The notes beneath the pieces are model-generated. The model saw only the letters and a program-made list of their open reading frames with translations. It was not told the origin of the DNA and searched no databases. Below, one piece after another: positions 1-5,550 of a DNA stretch of 5,550 nucleotides. Positions within the stretch are counted from its first letter, which is position 1, and every line of letters begins with the position of its first letter. Origin of the DNA: Acidobacteriota bacterium. Lineage in GTDB: Bacteria; Acidobacteriota; Aminicenantia; Aminicenantales; Aminicenantaceae. The stretch is taken from NCBI GenBank assembly GCA_030609975.1, contig JAUWSR010000255.1:1-5550 (forward strand). The letters are read 5' to 3'. The translations under genes were made by a program, and so were the position numbers.

Positions 1-1957
1 CTGCCTTTATCTCATCCAAAGGATTGTAGCGATGATAGAAGCGTGTATTCCATTGTTTGAGCGTATCCAGAGGCCGGAAGGGAGTTACCAAGAGACTGAA
101 ATTGTAGTAGAGCGTCTCCCCTGCTTCCATTTTTCGAGCCCCGGAATAGAACCTGATGCAGACTGTCTCTTCTCCCTGTTCTTCGATTTCACAACCGCCT
201 TTGCCTTGATTCCACCATGAAGAAGGCAGCACCAAAGGTTTACGGAGATAGAAGTTCGTGTTCAAGGGACGAGAATAATTTTCATCTCTTACACTGCACT
301 GCAAGCCGGCATTCACTTCTCCTACCCAGGCAGAGTCTTGGTTGTTCTTCTGATCCCACTTCCACTGCCAGGATTTAGGGCGGAAACCGCCCTTGGCCCC
401 TAAACCCATCATGTAGGTCGCGATCTCCTTGTTCAAGGGAATCTCCAAGCGGATGTCTTTCAGGTCGATGTTTTGTGTCGCCTTCAGTTTCACGACAAAA
501 TCCAAGTAGCCATCAAACTCCATTCGGGCCAAGGTATCCATTTCCAAGCTTCCTGCCCTAGCCCGCGCTTTCCAGGAGACCATTCCCTCGGATTCTTTTT
601 GAAACTCCACTTGAGGAGAATCCCAGGAGAGCGTTCGCCCTTCAGTTGTCTCCAGGATCATTTGGATCGGACCCGCTAGTATCTCTTGGGGTTCATCTCC
701 AATGAAGGTCATTTCAGTCGGAAAATAGCTTTGAATACTCTGCGGGAATCCAACGGAGTCCAAACGGATGCTGCGACCCAGACACTCGATTCTCCGTTCA
801 GATCGTTTCAAGGGGATATAGGGAGGAACGATCCCATCATCAAATGCCAAAAGAGAGTTGAGCCACCGCAACCGGGAATGCCGCCATGGTTCGCCATCGC
901 CAGATTCAGGCAAAAACGAATCCAAAATATCTAAATGGATTTTTACCTTTCGTGGTTTTTGGCCTTGGGAAGACACCGAAACAATTCCCCGGTACACACC
1001 GGGCTCTGCATCTTCGGGGATCTGAACACCGCACCATAACGGCTGCACCCGACCCGGTTCCAGTGATACCTGCTTCTTGAACTTTTTCCCGGTCCAGTCC
1101 ACCCCTTCAAGATTGAAACAGGTAAAATCATCGGCGGCCAGCATCGAGGCTGAATTCTCCTTTGCAAACGAGCTGAAAGACACCTCCAAATTCTGCAAAA
1201 GGGCATGGGCTGCATAGACACCTACCTGAAAGGTGTAATATTCACCTCTGGCGGCTTGACCTTTAAACGGGGCTTCCGGTCCCTTCTGTATCCATCTTAA
1301 AGGAATGTCATGGGACATACGGATGGGATATCGCCGGTCCTCAGGGAATAGCAGGAATGGGGCTTCAAGCTGCTGCTCTAAAATATGTGCGATCTCAGCT
1401 TGGGTAGCGATCACTTCCATAGGGAAAAAACTATTGAAGTCGTCGATGGCTTGAATTTCTCTTACAATCGCCTGCGGGAAACGCTCCTTGGTAAGCTCAA
1501 CCGGCCGATTGAGCTTGTGTCTGGCCAACCACTCCAGTTGAGCGGTGCTCTCGGGTTCGGGATATGTCACCGTGGGATAATTGCTGCGCCCTTCCATATG
1601 GTTGATCAGATAATATACGTAATAGTCCTGGGGAGCGCCCTCTGCTTGGAAGATCAAGTCTCCAAATTCACGGTTGCTCTCCACGATGAAAACGTTTTTT
1701 ACCTGGACGCCGGATCCCCCTTCAAACACAACGATGTTTTTCTTTTCGGGCTGCAGGTCCCGTCGCCTCCAGGGAATTCGTATCCAGACAGCATCTGCAG
1801 CTTCAGCCACATGGATGACCGCACGATGATTTCCCAGCGTATCTGCTTCCCAACTTCCCGTTCCGTAAGGCACTGGAGCTTGAGGCATCGCCGGCGCTGT
1901 AAGCAATAGAAAGCCGATAAACGTTACGATCGGCCTGATCAGAGTATTCAAGCGCAT
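1..1957 (-). CDS. Exported GH123-type glycoside hydrolase (GH123 N-terminal/DUF6067-like), C-terminus beyond window
   Basis: I translated this open frame directly: 652 codons from 1957 to position 1 with no stop, so the gene is cut by the left edge. Residues 1-27 look like a signal peptide: basic MRLNTLIRP, a hydrophobic core (IVTFIGFLLL), then a small-residue end (TAPAMPQA). Residues 30-200 form a beta-rich module with LGNHRAV and IPWRRRD motifs, recognisable from large GH123-like proteins. Residues 237-345 carry the GH123 N-terminal signature: GEYYTFQVGVY, FTCFNLEGVDW, GRVQPLWCGVQIPEDAEPG and VYRG. Residues 357-368 read PWRHSRLRWLNS, and residues 517-552 contain MGLGAKGGFRP, the tryptophan-rich WQWKW and WVGEVNAGLQ. 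The (beta/alpha)8 catalytic domain should start near residue 640, so its expected Asp-Glu pair is outside the window. Characterised GH123 enzymes are beta-N-acetylgalactosaminidases acting by substrate-assisted catalysis; the substrate here is not known. Start: ATG at 1957 follows GAGGG with 6-base spacing; an in-frame ATG at 1972 adds MRGKR and has a weaker AGGG. Family assignment is from recalled motifs. Confidence 0.88.
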   Translation of the reverse strand, partial: MRLNTLIRPIVTFIGFLLLTAPAMPQAPVPYGTGSWEADTLGNHRAVIHVAEAADAVWIRIPWRRRDLQPEKKNIVVFEGGSGVQVKNVFIVESNREFGDLIFQAEGAPQDYYVYYLINHMEGRSNYPTVTYPEPESTAQLEWLARHKLNRPVELTKERFPQAIVREIQAIDDFNSFFPMEVIATQAEIAHILEQQLEAPFLLFPEDRRYPIRMSHDIPLRWIQKGPEAPFKGQAARGEYYTFQVGVYAAHALLQNLEVSFSSFAKENSASMLAADDFTCFNLEGVDWTGKKFKKQVSLEPGRVQPLWCGVQIPEDAEPGVYRGIVSVSSQGQKPRKVKIHLDILDSFLPESGDGEPWRHSRLRWLNSLLAFDDGIVPPYIPLKRSERRIECLGRSIRLDSVGFPQSIQSYFPTEMTFIGDEPQEILAGPIQMILETTEGRTLSWDSPQVEFQKESEGMVSWKARARAGSLEMDTLARMEFDGYLDFVVKLKATQNIDLKDIRLEIPLNKEIATYMMGLGAKGGFRPKSWQWKWDQKNNQDSAWVGEVNAGLQCSVRDENYSRPLNTNFYLRKPLVLPSSWWNQGKGGCEIEEQGEETVCIRFYSGARKMEAGETLYYNFSLLVTPFRPLDTLKQWNTRFYHRYNPLDEIKA

Positions 1958-1963
1958 TCTTTT

Positions 1964-1968
1964 CCCTC
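1964..1968 (-). promoter_or_regulatory. Ribosome binding site deciding the start of the GH123-type gene
   Basis: GAGGG on the minus strand lies 6 bases before the ATG at 1957. This is the same spacing as the GGAGG core in front of the upstream DUF5107 gene. It lies inside the 15 extra coding bases that would be used if translation began at the alternative ATG at 1972, which has only AGGG 8 bases upstream. I therefore prefer 1957. Both starts leave a plausible signal peptide, so the choice does not change the predicted mature protein. Confidence 0.6.
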
Positions 1969-1975
1969 GCATGTT

Positions 1976-4900
1976 TTATTCCCTGAGTTTCTGAATGGCG
2001 TCCAAGATCGCCTGTTCGGGTTTATTTCCCTGTATCAGCTGTCTTGCCTTCCTCTGGTCCCCACGGAGCTGCAGGACCAACCCTCCAAAGTAGTCATTGA
2101 GAGCACTTCTCTCCTTGTTGTTCTCGGTGTAGACTGCGATCGAATCAAAGAGGGCCTGTGCTTTTTCCTCCTCGCCTAAACGTACATGACAGAGTGCCCT
2201 CAGATATTCCTGAAGCCTTTCATCAGGAGCATAGGGTTTGCCTGAACCCAAATTCTCCGGATAGTCCTGTGATTTCACCAGATGATCCATCGCCTGTTGG
2301 AGTTCATTCTTTCGTATATATTCCACTCCCAGCAATACGTTTGCCGTTTGATAGAGTCCGTGAACAGCCGTAGCCCCTTCTGAAGGCAGTACAGAGGTGT
2401 CGTCCAAGATGTCGGCAGCTTCTTGAAAATGATTCAGAGCCAACAGCGCTCGGACCAGTTCCATCCGGATAGGAATGGAGGCCGGGAATCGTTTCGCAGC
2501 TGATCGGGCTTGGGACAAGACCTCCTGATTCATCCCCATCTGACGAGTGAATTCCAACAGGCGGTATTGATTGCGCCAGCTGGATTCATCCAGCTCAGCT
2601 CCCCGTTCATAGTCTTGTCGGGCGCGCTCCGGATCTTCCTCCCGGAAAAAGTATGCTCTAGCCAAATAAAATGGCGCAAAATCAGGCTCGCCACATGCGG
2701 AAAACAAGCTGCGAGCTTCCGAGATCCTTCCCTTGGACCACAAAAGCAAACCCATATAATACTTGGGCGTCCATTCCTGGCTCTGCTGAGCAACAACCCA
2801 CTCGAGAAGAGGCAGGGATTCCTCCCGGAAGGGAAAAACCAGCAAAGGGGAAAGCCGGCTGGCTTTGTCCAGATGCTGCTGACTCTCAGATGGAGAATCG
2901 TCCCGCAGCACATGTGCCAACCAATAATAGACCATAGGGTGCTCTGGAGCCAGTTGCAGCAGTTGGACAGCCTCCTTTTCACGCCCCAAAGACAAGTAAT
3001 AAAGAGCCAATTCAAGATAGGTTTCCTGAGGGTATTCATTACGGATCATGGATTGAAAGCTGGCTTGGGTTTGAGGATTGGGAGCGAGGAGAAATTCTTC
3101 GAAACGGGAGAAATGGTTCAGAGGATCTATCTCTTGGATCTTGGCCAGGATCAAACCCGCGTTTTCAGGTTCTTTTTGGAGACGATGTGCAGCGGCTGCC
3201 ACCTGATGGGCATTCAGATTGTAAACATTATAATCAAGCGCACGGGCCGTATACTCGAGAGCAAGAGCAGGGTCGTTCTCGAGCAAATAGATCTCTGCCA
3301 TCTGACTGTAGGCGCTGCTGCGGTACTCGAGGGAACGGGCAGCCCATCCCAAGGTCTCTTTGGCGTCTGTCAGCATGCCCAAACGGCGCGCGGCTTGGGC
3401 ATAAACATAATTGGCCAGGGGATCATACATGGATATCTCTAAGGCCTGCGCCGCATATTCCAGGGCTTTCCGGGTATCCCCCCTACGGACATGGAGCTCG
3501 GCCACACGAGCTAAAGCTTTGATATGTTGGGGTTCCCGTTCAAGCACTTCTTTAAAGCTAATCAAAGCTTGGAAATAATTCCGTTCCTGAAACATCCGTT
3601 CGGCTTTCAAAAACATTTCTGTGAGGCTTCCTTGGTTATACTGTCGAAAATGAATAGGACGCTGCAGGTCATTTGTTTGGGGAGCGGTTTGGTATATCAG
3701 CTTGTTTCCCAACCGGAGCTCAATGCCGTCCCCATCTCTAGTAGCCGGAACTGCGTGACGATAGGTTTCGAGCGGGATAAGCTGGAGAAGTTTTCGGTAT
3801 ATTTCCTTTTCTCCCAGGGTGATTACCAGTTCATCATTAAGAGGTTGAAGTGGACAGATTCCAAATTGGAATTGGCCATCTTTGACCTCAGCGCTCAAGA
3901 CTGCAAAAGGAGAGGCTTTTACCAGGGGACCGATATCTTTGTAGGGAAACCACAGCTCTCGCCAGCGGTCCGCCGCTTGAGGGTTGAATAGAACATGATC
4001 GTTCTGGTTGAAATAACGTCCGGCTTGAGGCTCGCTGTACTGGCCATCTTCATCTGTGAGCAGGTCTTCCCAAATCATGCCCTGCCGGGATAGTCCCCAA
4101 ATCCAGACCTTTTGGCCGGGGATATCGTCATAGCGGGCCCAATGGCCAAATCCAAATTGAGAGTCATGCCAGTAGCCCCCAAAAAAGTCTTCATATTCCC
4201 CTATTGTAAAATAACTTTTATAGGAACCAAAGTTATTGTTGTCATACCAAGCCAGATTGCGGCCGTGTTCATCTAGAGGCCAGGGCTTGAGGGAAACGGA
4301 AAAATTGTGAGCGATATGGCTGTTTCCCGGAAATACATATTCAAGGTCGTCTGAGACACGAACGGCACCGTTCATCCAGACATAATAGGACTGATGCAGC
4401 GGAGAAGGATTGAACCAGAAGGAGTGCGTTTCAAAAAATGCTTTATCAGGGGGAAGTGTGACCGTAACCGTCCACCGCGTGCGGGAGGGAAGGTCCATAT
4501 TCCCCACAACACAAGAAACACCTCCATCGGGATTCTCTCTCACCAGATAATCCACGGGATGTGCCCCGGAGGGAGCGTGTCCCACGATGCCGAAATTGAA
4601 TTCGATCCCTCCTGATGTCCACGGTCCGCGTAGAGCGATCTCGCGAAATTTTAAAACATGATTGGTGTAAATGAATTCTTTTCCCGTGGATTTTTCCAAA
4701 GCTCCCCAGATCTTTCCTCCCACCTCAGGAAGCACGGACACCTGGATATAAGGGTTCTCCATCCGGACCACCGTCCATTCCTTATCCACCGCCTCCTGAG
4801 AATAATCATCGATAAAGGTATAGGGATAGAGCCGGGCTCCCCTCCCCCATAAACTTGAGCGGGTGAGAATGGGAACCGGATCGGGCTGAGCAAAAGGGTA

Positions 4901-5020
4901 TGTCTTAATATTCTCTCTTGTCTCCTGGATCAATGCTTGTGGGCTTTGTTCACAGCCCCAGCCTATATACATCAGGCACAGGATACCGAGCCCGGATAAA
5001 ATAGAGATCGTGTTTTTCAT
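1976..5020 (-). CDS. DUF5107 domain and TPR-repeat protein, predicted exported lipoprotein
   Basis: Complete gene of 1014 residues. The N-terminus (MKNTISILSGLGILCLMYIGWG, then Cys23) resembles a lipoprotein signal peptide, but the lipobox is atypical (Gly-Trp-Gly before Cys). Residues about 50-360 match DUF5107: LTRSSLWGRG, LYPYTFIDDY, VLPEVGGKIWGALEKSTGKE, RGPWTSGGIEFNFG, GHAPSGAHPVDY, KVWIWGLSRQGMIWEDLLTD and EPQAGRYFNQND. This domain is thought to have a galactose-mutarotase-like beta-sandwich; His148, His154, Glu140 and Glu330 are candidates for ligand contact, by inference only. Residues about 365-460 form a second beta-rich segment. From about 466 to 1005 the chain is helical with TPR-like pairs, clearest at 466-600 (ALISFKEVLEREP, ALARVAELHVRRGDTRKALE, ALALEYTARALDYN), then more divergent. 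PENLGSGKPY at 921-930 recurs in this protein type. Biochemical function is unknown; a glycan-related role fits the fold and the downstream hydrolase. The start overlaps the preceding stop (ATGA), suggesting translational coupling. Total length is usual for DUF5107-TPR proteins. Confidence 0.92.
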   Translation of the reverse strand: MKNTISILSGLGILCLMYIGWGCEQSPQALIQETRENIKTYPFAQPDPVPILTRSSLWGRGARLYPYTFIDDYSQEAVDKEWTVVRMENPYIQVSVLPEVGGKIWGALEKSTGKEFIYTNHVLKFREIALRGPWTSGGIEFNFGIVGHAPSGAHPVDYLVRENPDGGVSCVVGNMDLPSRTRWTVTVTLPPDKAFFETHSFWFNPSPLHQSYYVWMNGAVRVSDDLEYVFPGNSHIAHNFSVSLKPWPLDEHGRNLAWYDNNNFGSYKSYFTIGEYEDFFGGYWHDSQFGFGHWARYDDIPGQKVWIWGLSRQGMIWEDLLTDEDGQYSEPQAGRYFNQNDHVLFNPQAADRWRELWFPYKDIGPLVKASPFAVLSAEVKDGQFQFGICPLQPLNDELVITLGEKEIYRKLLQLIPLETYRHAVPATRDGDGIELRLGNKLIYQTAPQTNDLQRPIHFRQYNQGSLTEMFLKAERMFQERNYFQALISFKEVLEREPQHIKALARVAELHVRRGDTRKALEYAAQALEISMYDPLANYVYAQAARRLGMLTDAKETLGWAARSLEYRSSAYSQMAEIYLLENDPALALEYTARALDYNVYNLNAHQVAAAAHRLQKEPENAGLILAKIQEIDPLNHFSRFEEFLLAPNPQTQASFQSMIRNEYPQETYLELALYYLSLGREKEAVQLLQLAPEHPMVYYWLAHVLRDDSPSESQQHLDKASRLSPLLVFPFREESLPLLEWVVAQQSQEWTPKYYMGLLLWSKGRISEARSLFSACGEPDFAPFYLARAYFFREEDPERARQDYERGAELDESSWRNQYRLLEFTRQMGMNQEVLSQARSAAKRFPASIPIRMELVRALLALNHFQEAADILDDTSVLPSEGATAVHGLYQTANVLLGVEYIRKNELQQAMDHLVKSQDYPENLGSGKPYAPDERLQEYLRALCHVRLGEEEKAQALFDSIAVYTENNKERSALNDYFGGLVLQLRGDQRKARQLIQGNKPEQAILDAIQKLRE
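5017..5020 (-). other. ATGA stop/start overlap of the pmbA-like and DUF5107-TPR genes
   Basis: On the minus strand the start codon ATG (5020-5018) and the stop codon TGA (5019-5017) share bases in ATGA. This arrangement is typical of co-transcribed, translationally coupled genes. With the 3- or 18-base gap at the next junction (1973-1975 or 1958-1975), it indicates a single operon across the whole window. No promoter or terminator can lie between these genes except inside coding sequence. Confidence 0.85.
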
Positions 5021-5550
5021 TTTTCCCCTCCGATCTGCATCTCTGCAATACGGAAGGTTGGTGCTGTGAAGGCCCTGCTTAGGTCGAGGTCATTTCCCAA
5101 CATGTCGATACTGTTGAGCATCTCATCCGCAGTTCCAGCGATGGTCAGTCCCTTGACGGGGAAAACGATCCGGCCATTCTCTATCCAGAATCCGGACGCA
5201 CCGCCGCTGAAGTTGCCGTTGACCGGATTGATCCCATAACCGGTAACTCCTCTGAGCAGCAGGCCGTTCTTGGTAGCACGGATGATCTCTTCAGGAGACA
5301 CCTCTCCGGCGACAATATAAAAACTATGGGCACCGATGCCGGGAAGGCTGCGGAAGCTTCCTCGAGAAGCATTGCCCGTGCTCTTAACACCTGCTCTTTT
5401 TGCTACGATGGTGTTGTACATAAACCCCTTGAGTACCCCCTTATCCCCGATCGTTCGTTTTTGTGTAGGAACTCCCTCACCGTCAAAAGGGACACTCGCT
5501 ATTCCGTTGGGGAGAGTGCCATCGTCGATAATGGAGATGCGTTCTGACGC
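5017..5550 (-). CDS. pmbA: PmbA/TldE-type TldD/PmbA family protein, C-terminal 177 residues (N-terminus beyond window)
   Basis: The frame is open from the right edge (ASERISIIDDGTLPNG...) to a TGA at 5019-5017. The fragment has the full C-terminal signature of the family: IIDDGTLPNG, the SVPFDGEGVPTQKR block, GVLKGFMYN, KSTGNASR, GYGINPVNGNFSGGASGFW, IENGRIVFPVKGLTIAG and MLGNDLD. GNFSGGASGFWIENG and the short stretch after GNDLD place it with PmbA/TldE rather than TldD. It lacks the GVCG-type insertion with the zinc-ligand cysteine found in E. coli TldD; the visible part has no cysteine at all. In E. coli, TldD (HExxxH, zinc) and TldE/PmbA (non-catalytic partner) form a cytoplasmic heterodimer that degrades unfolded peptides and matures microcin B17. 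A catalytic tldD would be expected upstream, right of the window. The region where HExxxH would lie is not visible, so the subtype rests on the C-terminus. The methionine at 5421 is internal, not the start. Confidence 0.9.
   Translation of the reverse strand, partial: ASERISIIDDGTLPNGIASVPFDGEGVPTQKRTIGDKGVLKGFMYNTIVAKRAGVKSTGNASRGSFRSLPGIGAHSFYIVAGEVSPEEIIRATKNGLLLRGVTGYGINPVNGNFSGGASGFWIENGRIVFPVKGLTIAGTADEMLNSIDMLGNDLDLSRAFTAPTFRIAEMQIGGEK
5025..5031 (-). promoter_or_regulatory. Strong ribosome binding site for the DUF5107-TPR gene, inside the pmbA-like 3' end
   Basis: GGAGGGG on the minus strand lies 4 bases before the ATG at 5020 (6 bases from the GGAGG core). It is contained in the last codons of the pmbA-like gene, where it encodes the terminal Gly-Gly-Glu. 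It is a near-perfect anti-16S match and fixes the start. It also shows that this organism uses Shine-Dalgarno initiation, which is uncommon in Bacteroidota. Confidence 0.8.

Noticed and set aside
943..1221. A 92-codon minus-strand open frame that might have indicated a frameshift in the hydrolase gene.
   Set aside because: The hydrolase frame is continuous from 1957 to position 1 (652 codons), with family motifs on both sides of and within this stretch. The 92-codon frame is only an off-frame shadow.
1385..1909. A 174-codon plus-strand open frame antisense to the N-terminal half of the GH123-type gene.
   Set aside because: It is in the same codon-register antisense relation as the longer frame above, and has no domain or convincing start. 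The minus strand encodes a coherent signal peptide and hydrolase modules over the same bases.
1958..1975. A possible intergenic regulatory site or terminator between the DUF5107-TPR and hydrolase genes.
   Set aside because: There are only 3 to 18 bases, holding a ribosome binding site and no inverted repeat. There is no room for a terminator or promoter.
2530..3039. A 169-codon minus-strand open frame in another register within the TPR region.
   Set aside because: It is an off-frame reading of the same bases; its tryptophan- and cysteine-rich translation is typical of out-of-frame coding DNA. The main frame is uninterrupted, so there is no frameshift to explain.
2510..3442. A 310-codon plus-strand open frame antisense to the TPR region.
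   Set aside because: It is exactly codon-register antisense to the DUF5107-TPR gene, so it stays open simply because the sense gene rarely uses TTA, CTA or TCA there. The translation has no recognisable domain, and the sense strand has clear family motifs.
3524..3991. A 155-codon plus-strand open frame.
   Set aside because: It lies in the antisense register of the DUF5107-TPR gene, over its second beta-rich segment. It is a shadow with no independent support.

Overview
The window reads as one dense, co-directional minus-strand gene cluster with essentially no intergenic DNA. Three genes are present, and the outer two are cut by the window edges. In transcription order (right to left) they are: (1) the C-terminal 177 residues of a PmbA/TldE-type member of the TldD/PmbA protease family (5550-5017); (2) a complete 1014-residue predicted exported, probably lipid-anchored protein with an N-terminal DUF5107 domain and a long C-terminal TPR-like superhelix (5020-1976); (3) the first 652 residues of an exported GH123-type glycoside hydrolase (1957 or 1972, running off position 1). 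Genes 1 and 2 overlap by the 4 bases ATGA. Genes 2 and 3 are 3 or 18 bases apart, depending on which of two in-frame ATGs is used.

The second and third genes both point to carbohydrate work outside the cytoplasm. DUF5107 proteins have features of galactose-mutarotase-like beta-sandwich proteins, and the GH123 clan contains beta-N-acetylgalactosaminidases. A plausible reading is that the DUF5107-TPR protein binds, presents or processes glycans alongside the hydrolase. The sequence shows only the linkage, not the reaction. The PmbA-type protein is a cytoplasmic protease partner in characterised cases, so its place at the head of the cluster may be functional or only historical.

Organism: a Gram-negative, glycan-degrading, probably uncultured bacterium of intermediate GC content. 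Large DUF5107-TPR and GH123-like proteins are frequent in Bacteroidota, but the strong Shine-Dalgarno sequences here (GGAGGGG and GAGGG) are unlike the usual Bacteroidota start context. Phyla such as Acidobacteriota/Aminicenantes, KSB1-like lineages, Lentisphaerota or Planctomycetota-type groups are therefore at least as likely. I cannot settle the phylum from this window.

There are no RNA genes, mobile elements, CRISPR arrays, recognisable promoters or terminators inside the window. Any promoter must lie upstream of 5550 and any terminator below position 1. I saw no strong candidate for an undescribed system; the most interesting feature is the three-gene linkage itself.
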